From contig NZ_JAEKFI010000002.1 of the NCBI RefSeq assembly GCF_016650635.1, positions 496,001 to 560,000 of the forward strand: a DNA stretch of 64,000 nt, given 5' to 3'. The stretch is from Pseudomonas sp. TH43 (GTDB lineage: Bacteria; Pseudomonadota; Gammaproteobacteria; Pseudomonadales; Pseudomonadaceae). The notes under the pieces were generated by a model, which saw only the letters and a program-made list of their open reading frames with translations, had not been told where the DNA came from and ran no database searches. Each line of letters begins with the position of its first letter. The first letter of the stretch is position 1. The position numbers were made by a program, and so were the translations under genes. This document shows, one piece after another, positions 26,076-33,836 of this stretch.

Positions 26076-27005
26076 ATGAGTGCATCACCGGCAGGCACTA
26101 CAAAAAAACGCATATTTTCGCGAAATGATTACTTAGCACCACTACCAATTCCTACCGGGAGAAAACCCTCTGACGTACTCAATATCATTTGGCGAAAAAA
26201 TGACGTATTTCTTGATATAGGTAGTTACAGCATTGGTTCAGCAGTGATGGTGATCTGGCCGATGATTCTGTTGTTTGCATTTTTGGGTTACATACTTCCC
26301 GATCCTCTCATATGGGGCGGAGGGTTAATAATTGTGGGGATCCCTATCTTATTAGTGATTCAAGGACTGTTCCTTGACGTGCCCTTGCCTATTCGCTTCA
26401 ACCGCCAGCGCCGTGAGGTATATGTCCCGCGGGAGGGCGGCGAATATTGGATAGTTCCGTGGGAGAGCGTAACCGCAGCGGCAACGCAGCACTCCTCGGT
26501 TAGCCAAGCAGGTAAAGCCACGATGGGCCTTTTAATCATTGGATTTGAGAACCCTGATCCACAGGCAAAAGATGACAACAAACACTTCTCACTGGGTTTT
26601 AACTGTGGCGGCGGCACCACCGCCATGGCGCTTTGGGAATGCATGCGTAGTTACATGGAAATCGGTCCGAATGCTGTTGAGGACCAGACGGCTCGTTTCG
26701 ACAGATCCAAAGGAATATGGGCTACCTATTTCGACGATCTGAAGAAAGCCGCTGAGTTGAGAGGATGGTTTGTAACCGCTTTGTGGGAAGGCTTTTGCGG
26801 CATTTTCATTTTTAATACGCTGCTGATTGACGTACTTGAACGCTGGAAATTGAATCCGCCGCCCAACCTGACCTATCCCGAAATCATTGAATGGTCCAAA
26901 CCACTGCCACCGGAACAATGGGCCAAGCGCTCCCCAGAACTGGAAGAAGCTATCACCAAGCGTGAAGCCGAACTAGCCGCCCAGACAGATCAAGCATTAG
27001 CTTGA
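26076..27005 (+). CDS. Array membrane protein, copy 3
   Basis: 309 residues, intact. It starts MSASPAGTTKKRIFSRNDYL rather than MSTPPAG. From FNRQRREV to the end it is almost identical to copy 1, including AVEDQTARFDRSKGIWATYF. The membrane hairpin between residues 53 and 106 (WPMILLFAFLGYILPDPLIW) is different from every other copy. It is the same family and has the same proposed role. The near identity with copy 1 outside the hairpin points to recent conversion or duplication. Confidence 0.75.
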   Translation: MSASPAGTTKKRIFSRNDYLAPLPIPTGRKPSDVLNIIWRKNDVFLDIGSYSIGSAVMVIWPMILLFAFLGYILPDPLIWGGGLIIVGIPILLVIQGLFLDVPLPIRFNRQRREVYVPREGGEYWIVPWESVTAAATQHSSVSQAGKATMGLLIIGFENPDPQAKDDNKHFSLGFNCGGGTTAMALWECMRSYMEIGPNAVEDQTARFDRSKGIWATYFDDLKKAAELRGWFVTALWEGFCGIFIFNTLLIDVLERWKLNPPPNLTYPEIIEWSKPLPPEQWAKRSPELEEAITKREAELAAQTDQALA

Positions 27006-27041
27006 TGATGAGTAGCAGGACTTACAACCCAAGGGCAGCAT

Positions 27042-27944
27042 ATGAGTACGCCACCGGCAGGCACTACAAAAAAACGATTGTTTTCGCGCAACGACTATTT
27101 GGCGCCGCTACCCATTCCAACCGGTGAAAAACCCTGTGATGTGCTTAACACCATCTGGCGAAAAAACGAGATTTTTTTCGACATCGGAAACTACAGCATC
27201 GGTTCGGCGGTGATGGTGCTATGGCCGATAGTCGTGGTACTAGCGCTGATGGCGTACATCACCCCCAAGCCGGCAATGATCTTGATTGTAGGAGCAATCA
27301 TAGTAATTGCATTTATGGGACTAGTCGGGTGGGACTGGATAGCTGACCGTTACTTTAACTTGCTTAGATCTGCGGGAAATGAATTCAACAGAAAAACCGG
27401 AATGCTCACCATCTCTCGTCGATTCCGCTCAGCCTTCACAGCACCATTCTATGAGTTCGATGCGACCATGGAATTTCGGCCTGGCCCGTACGGTAGCAGT
27501 GGCACGGCTATCTGGTTACATCATCGTTACTACGACTTTGAGATATTCCTCGGCGGGAAAATTCAATCGCTGGGAATGAGTCGTGAAGAATGCATGGCTT
27601 TCTGGGATACCTTACAGCGCTACATGGACGTAAGTCAGCCACTACCGGAATTACCATTCCTGGAACAACTCCGTGATCTAGACCCTGCCACTTCGGCCCA
27701 TGACAAACTCTCCAACCGTAATCCAAACCGCTGGCGTGAGACAAAATCCAGAGTCTGGGATCGCACCATACTGCCCGGCATGATGCAAAAAAACCTGGAT
27801 TACCCTTGGCAGAATCAAGGCTGCGTTCTAATGGCTAAAATCGACCCGACATTGACCATTGAAAATTATTATCACGCTCAAGAGGCTAAAGGCATTCACT
27901 CAACGCCCAAGGCAACTGATTACGATGATATCCATCGTGGTTGA
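27042..27944 (+). CDS. Array membrane protein, copy 4, divergent C-terminus
   Basis: 300 residues. The first 60 are nearly identical to copy 2 (KKRLFSRNDYLAPLPIPTG, CDVLNTIWRKNE). After the hairpin (VVVLALMAYITPKPAMILIVG) the protein diverges: EFNRKTGMLTISRRFRSAF, then a 190-residue region with AIWLHHRYYDFEIFLGGK and ECMAFWDTLQRYMDVSQ. That region lines up only distantly with the other copies. The WSKPLPPEQWAK tail is missing. It is probably an older family member whose 5' end was overwritten by conversion from its neighbours. Confidence 0.7.
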   Translation: MSTPPAGTTKKRLFSRNDYLAPLPIPTGEKPCDVLNTIWRKNEIFFDIGNYSIGSAVMVLWPIVVVLALMAYITPKPAMILIVGAIIVIAFMGLVGWDWIADRYFNLLRSAGNEFNRKTGMLTISRRFRSAFTAPFYEFDATMEFRPGPYGSSGTAIWLHHRYYDFEIFLGGKIQSLGMSREECMAFWDTLQRYMDVSQPLPELPFLEQLRDLDPATSAHDKLSNRNPNRWRETKSRVWDRTILPGMMQKNLDYPWQNQGCVLMAKIDPTLTIENYYHAQEAKGIHSTPKATDYDDIHRG

Positions 27945-28001
27945 ACATGATCGCGTTAACGCAACCCGCGTCTGGATTACTCACCAATCACGAGCACCAA
28001 G

Positions 28002-28328
28002 ATGAGCATTATTGCGACCGGCCTGATGCTTTTCACGCTGAGATTTCCCGCTGTTTCTCAAGCAACCGATACCACCAGTCCGCTCCCACCCGACGTATCC
28101 AGCTTCACCAAAAACCGAGACAACTGCGACACTCTCAGAGGAGAAATCCCCGAACCTGATCCGGCAGACCCAGACAACCTCAGCCAGGTGATCAGCGCCA
28201 TCAATCAAGCTTGCAAGGGCACGGACAAGCAATTGATGCAGTTAAAGAACAAGTATTCGACCGACGAAAACATCATGAAGAAACTATCGAGTTATGAAGA
28301 ACGCATCGAAGCAGACATGAGCCTTTAG
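28002..28328 (+). CDS. Small exported protein, unknown function
   Basis: 108 residues with an N-terminal signal-like stretch (MSIIATGLMLFTLRFPAVSQA) and a hydrophilic mature part. The mature part has two cysteines (NRDNCDTLRGEIPEPDPAD and INQACKGTDKQL) that could form a periplasmic disulfide. The C-terminus is helical and charged. ATG 28002 is the first start after an in-frame stop; the ribosome site is weak. No family was recognised. It lies 57 bp after the array and may belong to the T6SS island. Confidence 0.6.
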   Translation: MSIIATGLMLFTLRFPAVSQATDTTSPLPPDVSSFTKNRDNCDTLRGEIPEPDPADPDNLSQVISAINQACKGTDKQLMQLKNKYSTDENIMKKLSSYEERIEADMSL

Positions 28329-28380
28329 GCCTTGGCCCCCTGAACACTCATGACTCCAGCGAGCGCCTGCGAGGTGAAGA

Positions 28381-28644
28381 TTGAAATTCAACGACACGTT
28401 CATCAACCGGACCGAACGCTTCACCCTCGGTATCGAAACCCTCTCTGGTACACCGTACCTTTCCATCCCGGTGAGCAACCGTTTGGTGGATTACGAGGAG
28501 TACTACGAAATCAGCAGCGACTCTTACGCGCTGTTCCTGAACGATCCATCCGCCGCATCGGATTTTGCCGAGCGCTGCCGCAACCGCGAGGAAGACCAAC
28601 GATTAATCCTGAAGCCCGGATCAGATCGCGGCGTTGCTTCTTAA
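28381..28644 (+). CDS. Small conserved hypothetical protein (87 aa), TTG start
   Basis: The best start is TTG 28381 behind GAGGTGAAGA; no ATG is available. The protein reads KFNDTFINRTERFTLGIETL, then LSIPVSNRLVDYEEYYEIS and a polar end RLILKPGSDRGVAS. It is acidic and soluble with no signal or membrane segment. I recall similar proteins in Pseudomonas but no function. Independent promoter or read-through from upstream cannot be judged. Confidence 0.65.
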   Translation: MKFNDTFINRTERFTLGIETLSGTPYLSIPVSNRLVDYEEYYEISSDSYALFLNDPSAASDFAERCRNREEDQRLILKPGSDRGVAS

Positions 28645-28777
28645 GTACATTCGCAGGCAGCATCGTATTGACGCAGCCACAGCAGGACACTCGCCAGTGA
28701 CGGGCACTTTCCAACACGCTTTAGATCACCATGAAATCGCGGATCGAAACGCTTTAACCCGAAGACTTGGAAACCCC

Positions 28778-29275
28778 ATGAATAAACATCAGATCACCCT
28801 CGCCAACGGCTGGACCGCCACCTTTGAAAACCGGGGCGAATTCCGCATGGGGGCTGAAGGCTGGGGCTTGGTTCTGCAAGGACCGGACGGCAGGACTATT
28901 CAGTACTTCGCTGACCAGATCATTCTGGTCAACGATGAGGACGGCACTCAGGCCAGTTCGTGCATTCGGCTCTCGAGCGACGGTGTGTACGGCTACTTGA
29001 GTGCAGCGATTAATCATTGCTGGGTGATCGACTTTGCGCGGGGCATGATCGCGCCCCATCGAGCGAGCATTTATCACTACCATCACGCCTACGACGAGAG
29101 CATCTCGCATTACGAGCAGCCAGCGTTCAAGCGTGAACGGCAATACATCAGCGTGGTGGGCATGCACATTTATCTGACCTTTCCGCTGACTCGGGACGAG
29201 GACTTCGCCAAAGTTTGGGATGAGTATCTGTCGATACGCCGACGCCAACTGGACGAGTTGTATTTCAGGAACTGA
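28778..29275 (+). CDS. Hypothetical protein (165 aa)
   Basis: ATG 28778 begins MNKHQITLANGWTATFENRG. The longer frame from 28634 has no ribosome site and overlaps the preceding gene. The sequence is rich in aromatics and His (IYHYHHAYDESISHYEQ) with alternating strand-like segments and no signal peptide. Function is unknown. It ends the rightward block; the next gene points the other way. Confidence 0.65.
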   Translation: MNKHQITLANGWTATFENRGEFRMGAEGWGLVLQGPDGRTIQYFADQIILVNDEDGTQASSCIRLSSDGVYGYLSAAINHCWVIDFARGMIAPHRASIYHYHHAYDESISHYEQPAFKRERQYISVVGMHIYLTFPLTRDEDFAKVWDEYLSIRRRQLDELYFRN

Positions 29276-29316
29276 TCACCTCTGGCGCGCATGTCCAGAA
29301 AACATCTATGCGTGCC

Positions 29317-30138
29317 CTACCCGATCAACTCGTCGGCCACTTCATACTTGACCACCACGCGATTGCGATAAAGCAGCTCCCGCGTCACCAACTCGCCCAC
29401 CTGTCCCTTGTTTCGCACTTCTCGCCAGATTTCGTTCTCGCGAAATACCCGCCCCGCTTCGCGCACAAACCGATGCGCCTCCTGGAATACGTGATATCGA
29501 TAATCGCGCACTTGATCACACAGCAACTCGCCTTCGAGTTGCGTCTCGCCCACATTCAATTTCAGTTGAAAATGGCGATCGGTCGGGTTGTGCAGCACCA
29601 GATCGATGTAGTTATAGAAAATCGCCGCGCCAGAACCGAACGGCAACACCCTTCCCTCGTCCGGGAACGGATCGAAACTGTGGTTGGAGCGTTCAACCAC
29701 CACCAGCGGCGAATGAATGGCCATCCAGTGAATCAGGTTGCTCAGTTGGCAGATGCCACCACCCACACCGCGTCGAGCCTCGCCGAACGACAGTTCCATG
29801 CCTTCGACATAGCCACGTTGGCGGGTCGGACGGCCGACCAGACGACAAAAAGAGAAATGTTCGCCAGGGCCGATAATGACGCCATCGATGGCGGCGACGG
29901 CGAGTTTGAGGTTGATAACCTTGTTGTGTTGCAGGACTGGGTCGGAGTCACCAAGTTTGCGGATCAGTTTCGAGGTGTGTTTGAGGTAACGGAACGGCAG
30001 ACGTTCTGCGGCGGCGGCAGGCCGTGCGTAGCGTTTGCTCGAACAGTACCAGGCGATCTGGCGGAACAGTCTTTTTTGCCACACGCGCAGCCAGTACAGG
30101 GCCGGGTGGTAGAGGGAAAGTGGTTTCATCCGTGACAC
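29317..30138 (-). CDS. VanW-family protein
   Basis: 273 residues. The signature block is GVGGGICQLSNLIHWMA near residue 125, preceded by GPGEHFSFCRLVGRPT, as in the VanW/YoaR fold. VanW proteins occur in some glycopeptide-resistance clusters but have no proven reaction, and Pseudomonas members are not resistance genes. No signal peptide or membrane helix is obvious; the N-terminus is basic. The start is ATG 30138. The gene is divergent from a glycosyltransferase across 208 bp. Confidence 0.85.
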   Translation of the reverse strand: MSRMKPLSLYHPALYWLRVWQKRLFRQIAWYCSSKRYARPAAAAERLPFRYLKHTSKLIRKLGDSDPVLQHNKVINLKLAVAAIDGVIIGPGEHFSFCRLVGRPTRQRGYVEGMELSFGEARRGVGGGICQLSNLIHWMAIHSPLVVVERSNHSFDPFPDEGRVLPFGSGAAIFYNYIDLVLHNPTDRHFQLKLNVGETQLEGELLCDQVRDYRYHVFQEAHRFVREAGRVFRENEIWREVRNKGQVGELVTRELLYRNRVVVKYEVADELIG

Positions 30139-30262
30139 AACGGCGACGCCGTTATCTTCCTTGGGGCGGTTACAGGGGCGCGCATTCTAGCGTGGAAGCC
30201 ATTGGAAAGCTGCGGCGTTTGCCGCGTATCACCTCACCCGCCCCCCACTGCCGAAACGGCAA

Positions 30263-30279
30263 ATTAAGGTTGGCCTAAG
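30263..30279. promoter_or_regulatory. Possible PmrA-like two-half-site box
   Basis: ATTAAG, five bases, CCTAAG lies in the divergent gap and is embedded in a direct repeat TTAAGGTT/CTAAGGTT with an 11-base period. This resembles sites for OmpR/PmrA-type response regulators. It is 68 bp before the glycosyltransferase start. A well-placed -10 box was not found. Confidence 0.35.
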
Positions 30280-30346
30280 GTTGCGTCGTTAGCATCCCGG
30301 TTCAAGAAGCACTGTCGCCCCTTAATTTGCGGATGAGCCCTTGCCA

Positions 30347-31174
30347 ATGACAACGTTTGATTTACCCGCCCAACAGCCGTCGACGTTCAGTCTTGTCCTG
30401 GTCAATTACAAAACCCCGGACCTCACCAGAATGTGCCTGGAATTATTGCGCGAGCAAGTCAAGGAACAGCGTATTCCGGTGTGGGTGGTGGACAATGATT
30501 CGGCCGATGAAAGTCTGGATTACTTGCGTTCTCTGGACTGGATCAACTTGATCGAGCGCCCGTCACCCGGTAAAGAAGCTGGGCACATCGCCCATGGCAA
30601 AGCGTTGGATCTGGCGTTGGCGAAAGTTGAAACCGACTATCTGTTTCTTTTGCACACCGACACCTTTGTCTACGACAAGGAAGTGTTCGCGATGATGATG
30701 CGCGAGTGCACGAAGTCGGCTGATATTGCAGCGGTCGGTTGTGTAGAGCAAATCAATCGGGGTGCAGTGAGAGATACCTGGCGCTTAACTTCGCGCTTTT
30801 GCAAGCATTATATTCGTCGCGCCAAACAGCAGTTGGGCTTGCGCTCAAAAGAGCCAAAACCCTACAGAGAAACACATCTGAAAAGTTTCTGTACATTGTG
30901 GAATGCTTGGTTGATCAAGTCGCAAGGCCTGCACTTCTGCCTGGACGATCGCGTGCCCGGTTATACGCTACAGGACCGCATGATGGGGCGCGGCTACGGC
31001 ATCAAGTTTCTGTCTCCACGGAAGATTTTTCGCTATTTGGATCACATCCAGTCCGGCACCGTCGCGGCAGCCGGCACCTACGGCAAAGATCATCGACGGA
31101 CAAAAATGTATCAGGCCACGCTCAAGCGTTTTCAGGGGCAGCAAGATAAATCCGGTATCCAGGCATCGAGTTAA
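30347..31174 (+). CDS. Family 2 glycosyltransferase
   Basis: ATG 30347 gives 275 residues; a TTG two codons earlier is possible. The GT-A fold shows SLVLVNYKTPDLTRMC, WVVDNDSADESLDYL and a DTD-type metal motif in LLHTDTFVYDKEVF. There is no membrane segment, so it is cytosolic, adding a sugar to an acceptor at the inner face. The C-terminal region carries basic residues. The acceptor is unknown. A strong terminator follows, so the gene is probably transcribed alone. Confidence 0.85.
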   Translation: MTTFDLPAQQPSTFSLVLVNYKTPDLTRMCLELLREQVKEQRIPVWVVDNDSADESLDYLRSLDWINLIERPSPGKEAGHIAHGKALDLALAKVETDYLFLLHTDTFVYDKEVFAMMMRECTKSADIAAVGCVEQINRGAVRDTWRLTSRFCKHYIRRAKQQLGLRSKEPKPYRETHLKSFCTLWNAWLIKSQGLHFCLDDRVPGYTLQDRMMGRGYGIKFLSPRKIFRYLDHIQSGTVAAAGTYGKDHRRTKMYQATLKRFQGQQDKSGIQASS

Positions 31175-31187
31175 CCGATCGGCAATA

Positions 31188-31217
31188 AAAAAGGGCGACT
31201 TCACAGTCGCCCTTTTT
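31188..31217 (+). terminator. Rho-independent terminator
   Basis: AAAAAGGGCGACT and AGTCGCCCTTTTT flank TCAC, giving a GC-rich stem followed by a T-run, 13 bp after the glycosyltransferase stop. Confidence 0.9.
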
Positions 31218-31505
31218 ATTTGAAATTGTATACAACCTCCCCAATGGAGGTGTTCGCCCAGTGTAATGGCCTGGCAATCCATGCACCGGTAAAGAGCCCT
31301 GACACTGGGCGAACGGGAGGGATTTTAATAGAAGTTGGCGCTTATGTCGTCATGCATAATGATGTTTTTTATGTACTAGAAAGTTAAAAAGTGTGTATTG
31401 CCGATATTTCCCGGCAAACTTCCTAACCTCTTCAGCCGGAGCAATTAGTATGATTGTTCTCATACAAAACCCTGTACAAGAACAATCATTCTGTAGAGTT
31501 AATGC
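31218..31505. other. Non-coding gap between convergent genes, with two long-range dyads
   Basis: Arms GTTCGCCCAGTGT (31252-31264) and ACACTGGGCGAAC (31302-31314) enclose 37 bases. Further on, ATGATTGTTCT (31450-31460) and AGAACAATCAT (31479-31489) enclose 18 bases and lie where the leftward gene would terminate. No gene is visible. The A/T-rich stretch 31320-31440 holds nothing recognisable. Confidence 0.5.
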
Positions 31506-32090
31506 TCAGCTTTCATGCTCGCTGGTCACTTTTAATATATCGGTGTAAGTGACGATGACGCTCTGCCCTTCTTTCAAATCCTTCAGTTTCGCCTGAATTT
31601 CAGGCTTTTTGACGTCGAGCGTTTTTGATTGTCCCGATGGGTTTTCCAGGGTCACCTGATTTTTCTTCAAATCAATTTTGGTGATTTTCAGTTGCACCTG
31701 AATCTGACGGAATGCTTCGCCGCCCGGGTTTTCGCTGCCCGGAGCGTTGCGCAGCTCGCCCGTACGCTCGGTGGAGCCAGGCAGACCTTTATCCACATCG
31801 GTGTCGAGATAGGCCGCGACAGAGCGCTGAACCTCGACGTTGACCTTGTCGCCAACTTTCAGATTGGCGAGGTTTTTTGCCTTGTCGCTCAATTGAACAT
31901 GCACCTGTCGACCTTCGGCGCCTTCCAGCACCACCTGATGCTTGGCAGCATCAACGGAGAGCACTTTCGTGGTGACCTGATCCGCTTCAATGGTGGCGGA
32001 CAGCGGAATATCGGCGGCAAATGCTCCGAAGCTGGTGGCGGACAATACGGTTGCGAGAGTGATGGCCTTGGCCAGTGCGTGGAGCTTCAT
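31506..32090 (-). CDS. Periplasmic protein with two repeated beta-domains, unknown function
   Basis: ATG 32090 gives 194 residues with a clear signal peptide (LATVLSATSFGAFAAD). The mature part has two related segments: TTKVLSVDAAKHQVVLEGA, ending LKVGDKVNVEVQ, and ITKIDLKKNQVTLENPSG, ending LKEGQSVIVTYTDIL. Each looks like a small OB-like or SH3-like barrel. The linker contains TERTGELRNAPGSENPGGEA. It is not a lipoprotein. No catalytic residue stands out. A hairpin after the stop could terminate it. Confidence 0.75.
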   Translation of the reverse strand: MKLHALAKAITLATVLSATSFGAFAADIPLSATIEADQVTTKVLSVDAAKHQVVLEGAEGRQVHVQLSDKAKNLANLKVGDKVNVEVQRSVAAYLDTDVDKGLPGSTERTGELRNAPGSENPGGEAFRQIQVQLKITKIDLKKNQVTLENPSGQSKTLDVKKPEIQAKLKDLKEGQSVIVTYTDILKVTSEHES

Positions 32091-32175
32091 AAGCGGTACT
32101 TTCCCTGTGATGAATGGCAGCACCCGACGCGGAAGCCTGTTCGGCGACAGATGTGCCACTGAGCATAGACGCTGT

Positions 32176-32358
32176 TCAGGGCTTGTCTTTGGTTTGTTGC
32201 TTCGCGGTTTCCTGCGCCGTCGATTCACCGCTCGCGGTGCCTTTGCCACCGTTCTCGCGCTGTTTGGGATCGGTGGGCCGCAGGGCGTCGTTATCGCGCT
32301 CAGTCTCGCCCGGTGGCCGCGGTTCGTCGGGGTGTTCGTTTTGAGAGATAGGTTTCAT
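32176..32358 (-). CDS. Small hydrophilic, probably disordered protein (60 aa)
   Basis: ATG 32358 behind GAGGA gives MKPISQNEHPDEPRPPGETE followed by Lys/Glu/Gln/Gly-rich sequence with almost no hydrophobic residues. Low-complexity composition suggests an unfolded protein. It lies 10 bp after the next listed gene and is probably co-translated with it. Function is unknown. Confidence 0.55.
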   Translation of the reverse strand: MKPISQNEHPDEPRPPGETERDNDALRPTDPKQRENGGKGTASGESTAQETAKQQTKDKP

Positions 32359-32368
32359 GGGAGAGTCC

Positions 32369-32611
32369 TCAGGCTTCGGGATCATCGAGTTCACGGGCGA
32401 CGTTCACCGCTGGAGAGTCCTTGTGCAGGTCAGCAGCTTTGGCGCGCAGGATCTGCCACTGCTCCAGGTCGATGGCGCCTTGCCCGAGCAGGTCGTCGGC
32501 GACGCGTTGCAGGTCGAAATAATGGGCGTCGGGAGACTGCTGCCACAGGGTTTCATCGTCGAACAGACGCTGCCAGGTATTCATGTCCGGGGGTTGCAGG
32601 TCGTCGCTCAT
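32369..32611 (-). CDS. Small acidic hypothetical protein (80 aa)
   Basis: ATG 32611 behind GAGGATTT gives 80 residues beginning MSDDLQPPDMNTWQRLFDDE. Sequence includes QRVADDLLGQGAIDLEQW, predicted helical and acidic. It is the first gene of a two-gene leftward unit. A longer frame reaching 32728 would be made of repeat DNA and is rejected. Function is unknown. Confidence 0.65.
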   Translation of the reverse strand: MSDDLQPPDMNTWQRLFDDETLWQQSPDAHYFDLQRVADDLLGQGAIDLEQWQILRAKAADLHKDSPAVNVARELDDPEA

Positions 32612-32677
32612 GACAAATCCTCGACTGGTATATCTGTGTAGAGGTTCAGCGAACAAATGGAGTTCAACCCAAATCCC

Positions 32678-32755
32678 TGTAGGAGCTGCCGAAGGCTGCG
32701 ATCTTTTGATCTGTAAAAACAAGATCAAAAGATCGCAGCCTTCGGCAGCTCCTAC
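32678..32755. repeat. REPIN (AGCTGCCGAAGGCTGCGATC type)
   Basis: TGTAGGAGCTGCCGAAGGCT and its inverted partner flank CTGTAAAAACAA. It lies between two leftward units and may end the ABC operon's transcription. Confidence 0.85.
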
Positions 32756-32765
32756 GGCGGGGGAT

Positions 32766-33836
32766 TCAATAGCCGGTCATTTCGAGGTAGCCGTTGCCGG
32801 TGTGGCTGCCACTGATGTTGACCGGGCCTTCCCAGTAGGGAATGCGCAGGTTCATCCACGCATTGGGGTTGAGCGCCGAGAGGCGGATGTCGAGGTGTTT
32901 GTCCGGGATACTGATCGACCAGCGCACCGGCATGGAGCGACCGGCGACGCTTGCGGTGTCTTCTGGCGTGAGTGTGATCTGCCCGCTATGCAGGGTTTGC
33001 GTCTGGCCGTCAGCGTCGATCCAGGTACCGGTCAGATACGGCGCGCCGTCCTTCTGGCGCATGCGGTACAACATGACGTGTGCGCCGCTGTCCAGGTGCA
33101 GGGAGAACCAGTCCCAGCCGGTCTGGTTGGCAGTCAGCGGTTGGCTGCTCCATTCACGATCGAGCCAGGCCGGGCCGCTGACGGTGTAGGTCTGGCCGTC
33201 GATTTGCAGCGTGCCGCTGGCCTGAAAAAACGGTTGGCTGTAGTAGTACGACGCCTGGCCCTGTTCGGATTTCTGACTGAAACCCTTGTCACCTTGCAGC
33301 ACCAGCGGACGACTGGCGGTGAGGTGCAGTTGATAGCTGAAGGATTTGTCCTTGGCGCTGAGTTGCATATCGCTCAATGGGTCCTGGGAGTGACTGACAA
33401 ACTGCCAATCATCGATCCACGCCTCGAACGGTGTCAGCCCTACACCAGCCTGACCCACCCCACCGCGGGCATAACGTTCGGCGGCATGGTGTGCAGTCGC
33501 CGAGGTCACTGCCGCATGCCCCAGCCAGATCGTTTGGCTCCCCCACCCGGCCAGTTCCGGAGCGGGGTTGAGGGCACTGCGGAACAACGTCCATTGCACG
33601 CCGAATTCCCTGCCCTGCTGATCCTTGAGGTTGGCGGTGACATACCACCACTCAATGCGAAAACCCGCATGGGCGCCGTGGTCCGCCGGAAAGCTGAACA
33701 CCCGCCCCGGCACCACCGGCGTGAACCCTGACGCCTGATCGCCCATCCCGGCAAAACCCTTTTGCTCGGGCACTGATTGATCGCAGCCACCCAGCAACAA
33801 CAGCACGATCAACCACACAACCGCGTTAATCCTCAT
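32766..33836 (-). CDS. AttH/CrtC-like lipocalin-fold lipoprotein
   Basis: ATG 33836 gives 356 residues with a lipoprotein signal (VVWLIVLLLLGGC, Cys20 region). It shows the CrtC-N/AttH signatures FRIEWWYVTANLKD, WLGHAAVTS, GPAWLDREWSSQ and GWDWFSLHL. It ends the operon ATPase-permease-lipoprotein, the same set as AttE-AttF/G-AttH of Agrobacterium. The start overlaps the permease stop by 11 bp. It likely sits in the periplasm or at the outer membrane and acts with the transporter; its ligand is unknown. Confidence 0.85.
   Translation of the reverse strand: MRINAVVWLIVLLLLGGCDQSVPEQKGFAGMGDQASGFTPVVPGRVFSFPADHGAHAGFRIEWWYVTANLKDQQGREFGVQWTLFRSALNPAPELAGWGSQTIWLGHAAVTSATAHHAAERYARGGVGQAGVGLTPFEAWIDDWQFVSHSQDPLSDMQLSAKDKSFSYQLHLTASRPLVLQGDKGFSQKSEQGQASYYYSQPFFQASGTLQIDGQTYTVSGPAWLDREWSSQPLTANQTGWDWFSLHLDSGAHVMLYRMRQKDGAPYLTGTWIDADGQTQTLHSGQITLTPEDTASVAGRSMPVRWSISIPDKHLDIRLSALNPNAWMNLRIPYWEGPVNISGSHTGNGYLEMTGY

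Larger units (their letters stand above)
23991..27944 (+). repeat. Tandem gene array, four copies plus a remnant, with a conserved spacer
   Basis: Units start at 24141, 25125, 26076 and 27042. Each is preceded by a 36-39-bp spacer of the form TGATGAGTAGCAGGACTTA plus AAGGGCAGCAC before ATG. The first about 60 codons are nearly identical in all. Copies 1 and 3 are also almost identical over their last 600 bases. The arrangement indicates repeated unequal recombination or gene conversion. Confidence 0.9.

Noticed and set aside
24102..27041. CRISPR-like direct repeats
   Set aside because: The repeats are gene copies and their spacers (units about 0.95-0.98 kb), not short regularly spaced repeats.
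29308..30135. Rightward open frame antisense to the VanW-family gene
   Set aside because: The VanW signature GGGICQLS lies on the minus strand; the plus frame shows no motif.
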